Shown in pieces: positions 17,969 through 25,900 of a stretch of 64,000 nucleotides of DNA; within the stretch, counting starts at the first letter, position 1, and every line of letters begins with the position of its first letter. The notes beneath the pieces were generated by a model. It made no database searches and was not told where the DNA came from. It worked only from the letters and a program-made list of their open reading frames with translations. This DNA comes from JAHQVK01 sp036788295 (GTDB lineage: Bacteria; Myxococcota; Kuafuiibacteriia; Kuafuiibacteriales; Kuafuiibacteriaceae). The position numbers and the translations under genes are program-made. The stretch is from NCBI GenBank assembly GCA_036788295.1, contig DAIQNR010000004.1, forward strand, positions 1-64,000. Direction: 5' to 3'.

Positions 17969-19205
17969 CCCAAGACCGGCGGTCTGGCGGCCGTACACCC
18001 AGATGAAGACCGCGCCTGCGCCTCTGGTCGCCGCGCGCACCGAAGGCACGCGCATCGTGCTCGACGACGGCCGGGAGCTGCTCGACGGGATCGCCTCGTG
18101 GTGGACGGCCGTCCACGGGTACAACCACCCCCACATTCGGGCCGCGGTGGCGGCGCAGCTCGAGTCGATGCCGCACGTCATGTTCGGCGGGCTCACCCAC
18201 GAGCCGGCCGAGACCCTGGCCCGGCGCCTCGCCGCGCTCCTGCCCGGAGACCTCGGGCATGTCTTCTTCACCGAGTCGGGCTCGGTGTCGGTGGAGGTTG
18301 CGCTCAAGATGGCGGCCCAGGGGGCGCGAAATGCCGGTCTCCAGGAGAAGCGCAAGTTTCTCTCCTTCTTTGGGGCCTACCACGGGGACACATTGGCCAC
18401 GATGGCTCTCTGCGACCCAGGCGAGGGCATGCACCACCGTCTCCGTGGCCTGTTCCCGGAGCCGCTATGGGCGGAGTTGCCCACCGGGCCAGCGCAGCGC
18501 TCGGCCTTGCTCGAGCTGCTCGAGGCAAACCACCAGTCGATCGCGGCGGTGGTGGTCGAGCCGAGGGTGCAGGCGGCGGGCGGCTTTCGTTTCGTACCCG
18601 ACGAAGCCCTGCGCGAGCTGCGGCGGCTGTGCGATCACTTTGGGCTGGTGCTCATCTTCGATGAGATCGCGGTGGGCTTCGGGCGGACCGGCGATCTGTT
18701 CGCCTGCACCGGCGCCGGCGTGGTCCCGGACATCGTCACCGTATCGAAGGCGCTGACTGGCGGAACCTTGCCGCTCGCCGCCACGGTAGCGACCGGCGCG
18801 GTGTTCGAGCGCTTCTATTCCGATGACGCGGGCGCGGCGCTGATGCACGGCCCGACCTACATGGCAAACCCGCTCGGGTGCGCCGCGGCCAACGCGTCGC
18901 TCGACCTGTTCGAGACCGAGCCCCGACTCGAAGCGGCCCGGTCGATCGCAAGCCAGCTCGAGGCGGGGCTCTCGCCCGCTCGGCGCAAGAGTTCGGTCCG
19001 AGACGTGCGGGTGATGGGCGCGATCGGGGTGGTGGAGCTCACCGAGATCCGGGACCTCGAGGGCCTCCGCCGCCGGTTCGTGGCCGAGGGGGTCTGGATC
19101 CGGCCGCTCGGCCGCTGCATCTATCTGATGCCCGCGCTCACCATCACCCCGGACGAGGTAGGCCAGCTGTGCCGCGCCATCGTCCGCGTGCTCGACGACC
19201 GCTGA
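17955..19205 (+). CDS. bioA: Adenosylmethionine-8-amino-7-oxononanoate aminotransferase
   Basis: 416 residues, class III aminotransferase. BioA features: WRPYTQMK near the start, the substrate-binding SWWTAVHGYNHP, FFTESGSVSVEVALKM, FFGAYHGDTLATM, FDEIAVGFGRTG and the PLP lysine in VSKALTGGTLPL. The amino donor is S-adenosylmethionine. It overlaps the end of bioB. With bioF and bioD this gives all four ring-forming steps of biotin in the window; no pimeloyl-forming gene (bioC, bioH, bioW) is seen. Confidence 0.93.
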   Translation: MPPRDPRPAVWRPYTQMKTAPAPLVAARTEGTRIVLDDGRELLDGIASWWTAVHGYNHPHIRAAVAAQLESMPHVMFGGLTHEPAETLARRLAALLPGDLGHVFFTESGSVSVEVALKMAAQGARNAGLQEKRKFLSFFGAYHGDTLATMALCDPGEGMHHRLRGLFPEPLWAELPTGPAQRSALLELLEANHQSIAAVVVEPRVQAAGGFRFVPDEALRELRRLCDHFGLVLIFDEIAVGFGRTGDLFACTGAGVVPDIVTVSKALTGGTLPLAATVATGAVFERFYSDDAGAALMHGPTYMANPLGCAAANASLDLFETEPRLEAARSIASQLEAGLSPARRKSSVRDVRVMGAIGVVELTEIRDLEGLRRRFVAEGVWIRPLGRCIYLMPALTITPDEVGQLCRAIVRVLDDR

Positions 19206-19282
19206 GCGAACCCTGGGCTGAGGAACCCACGCCGCGAGCCGCTCGCGATCCAGTGAGCCCGTCGATGGTGGTATGGCGAGTC

Positions 19283-19343
19283 ATGGCGGCCGCCGTCGTC
19301 TTCGACGTCAACGAGACTACGCTCGACCTCGCCCCGCTGGGGC
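19283..19343 (+). pseudogene. N-terminal fragment of a second haloacid dehalogenase gene
   Basis: The first 20 codons (MAAAVVFDVNETTLDLAPLG) match the start of the intact dehalogenase gene at 33757 at 19 of 20 residues. Similarity also extends a little upstream of the ATG. It then breaks off at CTGGGGC and runs into the end of the vapC gene. The remnant carries the nucleophile Asp of the HAD motif but nothing else. Confidence 0.75.
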
Positions 19344-19388
19344 AGCCCCGCCGCCGATCCAGCGCGGCTCCGCCTCGTTGTACGCTCC

Positions 19389-19832
19389 TCAGCCGTCGAG
19401 CGCGATCACCTCGACGGCCTCGGCTCTTCGGGCCTTCGGGAGCAGCGTCGCGACGCCCGAGTCGAGGGTCACGAGTCGCCCTCGGTTCTGCTGCGCGAGC
19501 CGAACGAGATAGGCATCCGTGACCTGACGATGCCCAACGACGAAGGGCGGCAAGTTCGAAGCCGCGGCGGTGATGTCGATCGCGTCCGACCAGAAGACAT
19601 GGTGTGCTCGACCCGTCGCGGCCGAGAGGACGTCGCGGGCCTGAAGCGGCGTGACCGCGCCGTCTACGAATCGGGGGTTGGAGGAGATGCGAACGAACCC
19701 GAGCTGAGTGATGGGGCAGGTCGCCCATCCCTCTTCATGGTGACGCGCGAACCAATCGCGAACCAGCGAGTGATGGACGTGCGAAGGCCAAGCGAGCGCG
19801 ATGAGAACGTTGATGTCGAGGAGCCGGGTCAC
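19389..19832 (-). CDS. PIN-domain toxin (VapC-like)
   Basis: 147 residues. The PIN acidic residues are visible: LLDINVLIAL at the N terminus, an E/D position around DAIDITAA, and DAYLVRLAQ then LVTLDSGV toward the C terminus. VapC toxins are Mg-dependent ribonucleases, often cleaving tRNA. The GTG start overlaps the TGA of the antitoxin gene by four bases (GTGA). The 3' end abuts the truncated HAD fragment. Confidence 0.85.
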   Translation of the reverse strand: MTRLLDINVLIALAWPSHVHHSLVRDWFARHHEEGWATCPITQLGFVRISSNPRFVDGAVTPLQARDVLSAATGRAHHVFWSDAIDITAAASNLPPFVVGHRQVTDAYLVRLAQQNRGRLVTLDSGVATLLPKARRAEAVEVIALDG

Positions 19833-20056
19833 TCCTCCTCCAGGGCCTGTCTCACCGTCTCCGACGTGATGGCACGGGCGCCAGGCGGTGCTTCGAAGGT
19901 CGGAAAGGGTGCCTCGGACAAGCCCGTCACGAAGTCTCTGCGCAAGCCGCGGCGAATGAGTTCGGAGATCGCCGCTCCGAGCGATATGTCACGCTGCGAG
20001 GCCAAGCTCTTCGCGACTTCGAGCAGTTCGTCATCGATGTTGACCGTCGTCCGCAT
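19829..20056 (-). CDS. Ribbon-helix-helix antitoxin (VapB-like)
   Basis: 75 residues. The N terminus MRTTVNIDDELLEVAKSLA is a ribbon-helix-helix DNA-binding motif, followed by ISLGAAISELIRRGL. The C-terminal half is flexible and acidic at the end (ALEEE), as expected for the toxin-wrapping part. It is first in the two-gene module, with direct repeats and a TTGACA box just upstream on the minus strand, which fits autoregulation. Confidence 0.85.
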   Translation of the reverse strand: MRTTVNIDDELLEVAKSLASQRDISLGAAISELIRRGLRRDFVTGLSEAPFPTFEAPPGARAITSETVRQALEEE

Positions 20057-20059
20057 GCC

Positions 20060-20093
20060 CGAACGTTGATGCGGTGATGCGGTGATGTCAACC
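20060..20093 (-). promoter_or_regulatory. Promoter/operator of the first toxin-antitoxin module
   Basis: Read on the minus strand, TTGACA (20091-20086) is a consensus -35 box. Two and a half tandem copies of an 8-base unit (GATGCGGT on the plus strand, 20068-20087) follow it, ending 11 bases before the antitoxin ATG. Tandem short repeats over the promoter are typical sites for ribbon-helix-helix repressors. The -10 is not obvious. Confidence 0.5.
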
Positions 20094-20170
20094 GTACTCG
20101 TTGGACGTCGAGCTCGTCGATGGCGATGGACCTCGGGGCACGTCGGACCCAATGAAGCGGCTCGCCATTC

Positions 20171-20623
20171 CTACTCGAGGCTCCGGCGCATCGGGATCAT
20201 GCTCGAGCGGACGAAGCCGTGCCGCCCATAGAAGCGCTGGGCGGCTCCGTTGTCTTCGTCGGTCAGGAGCGTGACCCGGCCGCAGCCGGCGTCCCCGGCC
20301 CGCTGAACGGCCGCCTGCACGAGCGCGGTTCCGATTCCGAGCCCTCGGTGGGCGCTATCGACCACGACATCCTCGAGGAGCGCGGCCCGCTTGCCGAGCG
20401 CGGTGGACGGGACGAACAGGACGACGGCCATCCCGACGACGACCCCATCCCCATCGCGGGCCACGAGCACCTCCCCGAGCGAAGGCGCATCGAGGATGAT
20501 GCGCAAACCCGCTTCCTGCCGCGACGGGTCCGGCCGAAACTCGGCCTCCTGCGCAAAGAGGATCCCGAGCAGCCGCACGAGGGCGGGAAGCTCGCCGGGG
20601 GACGCCAGTTCGACGACGATCAC
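20171..20623 (-). CDS. GNAT family N-acetyltransferase
   Basis: About 150 residues from GTG 20623; upstream in-frame starts exist but their sequence does not look like protein. It is a single GNAT domain: VVVDSAHRGLGIGTALV is the acetyl-CoA loop, VTLLTDEDN and AQRFYGRHGFVRS are the conserved beta-bulge and C-terminal strands. It resembles small-molecule or amino-acid acetyltransferases. The gene stands alone between the toxin-antitoxin module and the riboswitch region, facing away from metB. Confidence 0.8.
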   Translation of the reverse strand: MIVVELASPGELPALVRLLGILFAQEAEFRPDPSRQEAGLRIILDAPSLGEVLVARDGDGVVVGMAVVLFVPSTALGKRAALLEDVVVDSAHRGLGIGTALVQAAVQRAGDAGCGRVTLLTDEDNGAAQRFYGRHGFVRSSMIPMRRSLE

Positions 20624-20838
20624 CGGTCTTGCTCCCGGGCCGATGTCGGTCTGCGTCCGGCTGACTCGATGGGCATCGAGGCCACCCCTGGTTCGTAGCA
20701 CGGGCCGGCGGTGCTCGAGCGGACAACACCGCGAGCTCAGGTCCGTTCGTCGCAGGCCAAAGGTCTCATGGGATCCGGGGGCATTTTTGGGGGATGGGGC
20801 TCTTGCCGCGAGCCGCGGACTGGGGTACCCGAACAGGG

Positions 20839-20965
20839 CTCATCGAGACCGGCGGAGGGACAGGCCCTTTGATGCCGGGGCAACCAGCGGAGCCCGAGCT
20901 TCGCAAACGGTGCCAATTCCTGCGGGGGACGAGCGGCCACGGCCGCCCGTTCGCCGGGAGATGAG
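20839..20965 (+). promoter_or_regulatory. SAM-I riboswitch aptamer
   Basis: The conserved SAM-I (S box) core is readable in order. P1 CTCATC (20839-20844) pairs with GATGAG (20960-20965). GAGACCGGCGGAGGGAC is the P2/kink-turn start, GGCCCTTTGATGCC leads to P3, GGGGCAACC is the 3' core of that helix, and GGTGCCAATTCC is the P4 junction motif. It lies about 120 bp upstream of a methionine-pathway gene on the same strand, the expected place. SAM binding should lower expression of that gene. Confidence 0.93.
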
Positions 20966-20976
20966 TTGCCGGGCAA

Positions 20977-21070
20977 CCCCGCCAGGATCGGCGGGAGATG
21001 GGTCGGCGACATCCCCTCGGCCTCCTCTTCAGGGCTCCCGATGAGCGGAAACCCGCTCCCCAATAGGGAG
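20977..21070 (+). promoter_or_regulatory. Probable expression platform of the SAM riboswitch
   Basis: Between the aptamer and the metB ribosome binding site are two strong hairpins: CCCGCC-GGCGGG (about 20978-20995) and GAGCGG-AAAC-CCGCTC (21043-21058). The second is nested in a CTCCC/GGGAG pair (21035-21039 with 21066-21070). No T-run follows either, so a Rho-independent terminator is not evident. Control may act through Rho or through translation. This is inference. Confidence 0.4.
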
Positions 21071-21088
21071 TCGAACGAAGGAGAGCCG

Positions 21089-22285
21089 ATGAAGACACCC
21101 GCTTTGGCCACCCACGCCGTCCGCAGTGGCCTCGGCCGCGACGCCGAGCATGGCGCCGTCGTGCCGCCGATCCACTTGAGCTCAAACTTCACGTTCGAGG
21201 GCTTCGGTCAGAAGCGCCGCTACGATTACACGCGCTCCGGCAACCCGACCCGCGACGCGCTCGGCGAGGCCTTGGCCTCGCTCGAGGGAGGCGCAGGCTC
21301 GGTCGTGACTTGCTCCGGCATGGCCGCGATCACGCTGGTGTGCCAGCTGCTCGGCCCCGAGGACCTGCTGCTCGCACCTCATGACTGCTACGGTGGAACC
21401 CACCGCCTGCTGTCCTCGCTCGCGGCGCGCCGCCACTTCCGGCTCGAGTTCGTGGACCAGACCGATGCGCAGGCGCTGAGCGCGGCGTTCACGGCGACGC
21501 CGAAGATGGTGCTGGTGGAATCGCCGAGCAATCCCCTGCTGCGCATCACCGACCTCGGCGCGGTCGCAAAACGGTGCCGAGAAGCCGGTTCCCTGATGGT
21601 CGCGGACAACACCTTCCTCTCGCCCGGCTGGCAGACGCCGTTCGAGCACGGTGCGGACATCGTTTTGCATTCGACCACCAAGTACCTGAACGGCCACAGC
21701 GACGTGGTCGGCGGCGCGGTGGTGGCGAAGACACCGGAGCTGCTCGAGGCGCTCGACTGGTGGGCCAACTGTCTCGGCCTGACCGGCGCGCCCTTCGACA
21801 GCTTTCTCACCCTGCGCGGCCTGCGCACCCTGCCGGCCCGGCTTCGCACGCACGCCGAAAACGCCGCCGCGCTGGCCGAAGCGCTGGCCGCGCACCCGGC
21901 GGTGGAGCGCGTGCACTACCCGGGCCTCGAAACCCATCCTGGCCACGAGATCGCCCGGCGCCAGCAACGCGGCTTCGGCGGGATGATCAGCTTCGAGCTC
22001 GCCGGCGGGCAGCCGGCCGTAGCGGCCTTCCTCGACGGGCTCGAACACTTCTTTCTTGCCGAGTCGCTGGGCGGCGTCGAGAGCCTCGTCGCCCATCCGG
22101 CCTCGATGACCCACGCGGCGATGGATCCCGAAGCGCGCCGCGTCGCCGGCATCGGTGACAACCTGTTGCGCCTGTCGGTGGGGATCGAAGACGCCTCGGA
22201 CCTCCTGGCTGACATCGGCGCCGCCCTCGACCGGGCCATCCGTGCGCTCGAGCGGCCGCTCGCGGTGGCCGCGGGCGCGATCTGA
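21089..22285 (+). CDS. metB: Cystathionine gamma-synthase family enzyme
   Basis: 398 residues, Cys/Met metabolism PLP enzyme. It has RYDYTRSGNPTRDALG, CSGMAAITL, DNTFLSPGWQTP, the PLP lysine in HSTTKYLNGHSDVVGG and the C-terminal SLGGVESLVAHPASMTHA. Start ATG 21089 has AAGGAGAG just upstream. The riboswitch upstream argues for a biosynthetic role (O-activated homoserine plus cysteine to cystathionine) over a gamma-lyase. Sequence alone does not fully separate synthase, lyase and O-succinylhomoserine sulfhydrylase. Confidence 0.85.
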   Translation: MKTPALATHAVRSGLGRDAEHGAVVPPIHLSSNFTFEGFGQKRRYDYTRSGNPTRDALGEALASLEGGAGSVVTCSGMAAITLVCQLLGPEDLLLAPHDCYGGTHRLLSSLAARRHFRLEFVDQTDAQALSAAFTATPKMVLVESPSNPLLRITDLGAVAKRCREAGSLMVADNTFLSPGWQTPFEHGADIVLHSTTKYLNGHSDVVGGAVVAKTPELLEALDWWANCLGLTGAPFDSFLTLRGLRTLPARLRTHAENAAALAEALAAHPAVERVHYPGLETHPGHEIARRQQRGFGGMISFELAGGQPAVAAFLDGLEHFFLAESLGGVESLVAHPASMTHAAMDPEARRVAGIGDNLLRLSVGIEDASDLLADIGAALDRAIRALERPLAVAAGAI

Positions 22286-22413
22286 CTTTGGTTTTGTCCA
22301 TCGGCGGGAGTTTGGCGAACGCCGCCGCGCGCCCGCACGGAGCCGACGCCTAGATCTTCGGCCGCGGGCTGCGCTGATTTCTCGTGATCGACTCGCGGCC
22401 ATGAACGCTCATC

Positions 22414-22953
22414 GTGGGCATGCCTCGCTACCGCGCCTTCGCGCTCGCCCTCCTCCGCGTCGCTGTCCTGGTTCCCGCGCTCCTCGGGATCGTCATCGGC
22501 CCGGCCCCCGCGCAGGCCGCCCCGCCAACCAAGGCCGGGGTCGCGCCCCCGGAGCTCCTCCCCGTTCAGTACGCAGCCAACCCTCCGGTCAGCGGCGACA
22601 TCCCAGAGAAGCCGCCCGTGCGGGGCACCGGCCTCTTCATCGTCGGGCTCTCACTCTTGGCCGTCGGAGGGACCACCGCCGGCATCTCCAGCCACGTTCT
22701 CAGCAACAACCTCAGGAGCGTGTCCTTTGCGAATGAGGAGAACGGCGCGCTGGTCGCGGCCGCCGTCTCGGGCGGGATCCTGGCCATCGTGGGCTCCATC
22801 CTCGGGACCATCGGCGGCGTGCAGCTCATCGTCTCGACCTCCAGCCGCGGGCAATGGGAGCGCCGCTACGGTAAGGGCGCGGCGATGGCGAGCGTCTCGC
22901 CCTTCGTCACTCCGGACGGAGGCGCAGGCGGCACCTTTGCGCTCCGCTTCTGA
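22414..22953 (+). CDS. Exported membrane protein of unknown function
   Basis: 179 residues from GTG 22414 or the ATG two codons later. A signal peptide (about 1-35, cleavable after AQA) is followed by a Pro-rich linker. Two hydrophobic segments come next (around 72-90 and 112-135), rich in Gly and Ala. The C terminus ends in PDGGAGGTFALRF, a strand ending in Phe that resembles an outer-membrane terminus. No family is recognised. It is convergent with the carboxylase gene. Confidence 0.65.
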   Translation: MGMPRYRAFALALLRVAVLVPALLGIVIGPAPAQAAPPTKAGVAPPELLPVQYAANPPVSGDIPEKPPVRGTGLFIVGLSLLAVGGTTAGISSHVLSNNLRSVSFANEENGALVAAAVSGGILAIVGSILGTIGGVQLIVSTSSRGQWERRYGKGAAMASVSPFVTPDGGAGGTFALRF

Positions 22954-22977
22954 GAGCCCCGCGCTGAGCCCCGAACC

Positions 22978-25900
22978 CTACGAGCCGGGGCTCGTGGTTT
23001 CGCCGTTGGCGCTCTCCGACGCGACGGTGGCCAAAGATCGCTTCTCCCCCGCGCTGGCCCGCGGGAGGTCGGCAGTGGTGGGATCCTCGGCCGCCATCCC
23101 CCGCTCGACGGAGGCGATGAGCCAACTCCTGAGCTGGTGAGGGGGAACGATGTCGTGGATCGATCCCACGTCTTTCGCCCGCTGGACGCTGTGGACCCGG
23201 TCGAAACCTTCGGCGACCTCGCCCTGCTTCTCGTTGTGGACGACCTCGAGGATCTTGTCCTGCTCGGCCCGGGCCCGCGCCCGGGCGAGGTCGTCCTTGG
23301 CGTCGCTAAGCGCAGCCTGCGCAGCCTTCACCCGCGGGTCCGCGAGCACCCGCGCCCGCACCTCCTTCGGGAACACCACCGCGGCCGCCGGGGCGCCGCC
23401 GATGACCGACGCGTAGGAGCCCTCGAGCGCGGACACCCGCATGTTCTCGTTCAGCGTGCAGCTGAACACGACGTACGCCCCTCCGTGGTAGCGAGAGATC
23501 GCGCAGAACACGAGCGGCCCTCGAAAGTTGACCACGGCGCGGCCGATCTCGGCCCCGTATTCGAGCTGCCACTCGCGCATCGACTCCGGCGACCCGTCGA
23601 ACCCGGAGAGGTTCGCGAGCACCACCACGGGGCGGTTGCCGCTCGCCGCGTTGATCGCCCTCGCGACCTTCTTCGAGGAGCGCGGAAACAGGGTCCCGCC
23701 GGTCCACGTGTCGGGGCCGTCGCCAGGGACGAAGCCGAGCCGGGTGACGGGTTTCGACTCGATGCCGATCAAGCTGACAGGGATGCCGCCGAGGTGCGCG
23801 TCCCACACCACCGCGGTCTCCGCGTGTCGCATCATCTGCCACCGCTCGAGCGGCCGGTGGTCCTGATCGATCGCCGCGCGCATGACGGCGCGGATGTCGA
23901 AGGGGCGCTTTCGACCGGGGTTCGTGGTGTCCGAGAAGATCTCGCCGACCGTCGCGAAATCCTTCTCGTCGGCCTGAGGGTGGGGGGACGAGCCCGGGTC
24001 GCGATCGACCGGGTCCTGGGTGGGAGCGCGGCGGGGCCAGCGCTCTTCGGGCATCACATAGCTGTGGTGGTAGTACCGAAGAAGGATCTGGCATGCGTGG
24101 CCGACGTCGCGGGCGAGGTACTGAGCCTGGCCGTTCGGGCCCATGATCTGCTCGCCGCCCCCGATGCCCAGGTTGGTCTCGGCCGATACGCCGCCCGAGT
24201 AGTCGAGGGCCTTCTTTCCGGTGAGCACCATCGAGGCTTGGGGGGTCATGATGAGGATGCCGCGGGTGTGCATCAGCATCGTGGCCTCTGCGTTCCAGTA
24301 CGACTGCCCGCCGACGTTGACCCCGGGCACGATGATGTTGACCTCGTGACCGGCCTGGGTGTGCGAGATCAGCTTTCGAAGGGTTCGGGCGACCCAGTCG
24401 AGCCCCTCGGTGCCCACGTCCATCGAGATCTTGGCTCCGGAGGACACCGCGAACCACTCGAACGGGACCCCCATGGACGCGGCCAGGTCGAGCCCGGCGT
24501 TGATGCGCCGGCACTCGGGCTCTTCGAGGGAGCCCATGCCCCTGCTGCCGTCGCCGAGGCAGATGACCCGCGCCATCCCCTCCGGATGCTTCTCGGTGAA
24601 GTTGGTGATGACGCCGAGCACGACGTTGGCCTGGTTCTCACCGGGTGGACGGTCCACCGGGACGAGTCGCCCCGCCTCGTCGAGGTCGTGCTCCTCGAAG
24701 CGCCCAGGCGGAAACGAGGTCATTCCGTCGGAGGTCATCATGCGGATGATTTCGTAGGGATAGGCCACCCCCAGGCGGCGGAGGAGCACGACCTTCTGGT
24801 CGTACGGGCTCAGGGTCGAGAACGCCTCGTTCTTCGGATCCTCGATGCGGACCTCGAGCCCCGTGCCGGACCGGTCGGCGACGTGGATGACTTTGCTCTC
24901 GGGCTCGCCCGAGACCGGATTGCGGAGGCTGATGTGAGCCTCGACCCCATCCATACCCAGGTTGTGTCCGGCGGGAGCGAGCCGGCGAGCGAGCCGCTGC
25001 AGCTCGGCGGGCGGCAGATCCACCACCGGTCGAACGTGCAGAATGATTCGGTTCCACTGCAGCCGCTGCCGAGCCTGACGCCTCGACTGGAAGTCGCGGA
25101 TCTCGGCCATCGCTTCGAGGAACAGGTGCTCGAGCCCCGGGATCTCGGCGATCGCGCCGTTGGCGTCGAGCACGGGGGTCATGTCTCGGACCTCGACGAA
25201 GACGAACAGCCGCTCGTCCTTCGGGTTGTCGCGGGCGACCGAATGAAACACGTGGATGTCGTCGGCGCTGCGGAGCTGACGGCTCGTAAATCGCTCGAGC
25301 CGCCACAGCTCGAGCCGCTCCGCCTGCATGGGATGCACGCCCCGGAGGACTTCGAGCTCCGCCCATCCCATCTCGGTCCGCGTGAACGTGAAGGGAGACA
25401 GCGCGCGGGTGGGGCCGGCCACGACCGCGCACACCCGGCCGAGCCGCCTGGACGCGCTGGCGCCGAGCACCTGCCCGATCCGGACGGCGATGTCGGCGTC
25501 GGGGAGCTCCGGGGTCGCGCCGAGGTAGATGTCGGCGGTGACCTCGTGGTTTGCGTCGAGGTTGCGGGCGACCGACTCGAGGGCCGAGACCGCCGAGGTC
25601 AGGTCGTCGAAGCTCGAGGCGACGGCGAGCACGTGACCGGGCCGCCCGTCGCGCCGGTCGTCGGCGCAGGCCACGGAATAGCCGGCGACTCCCTCGACGC
25701 GGATGTGGGTGAGTGAGCGGTTTCGATAGAAGCGCCTCAGCAGCACCTCGACGGCGAGGCCACGCGCCTTGCCCTGCTCCGAGAAGCTCGGGACGAATAG
25801 ATTCGAGATCGGCTGGGGACAATCGACGAGCGGCGCGAGCTGAAGGGCCCGCGCCTCGGCCTCGACGGCCGCAGGCGACGCGAGCAGCCCGTCGATGCGC

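Noticed and set aside
23137..25716. 859-codon open frame on the plus strand
   Set aside because: It is antisense to the carboxylase gene and its product is rich in Arg, Gly, His and Asp with no motif, as expected for a shadow frame in GC-rich DNA.
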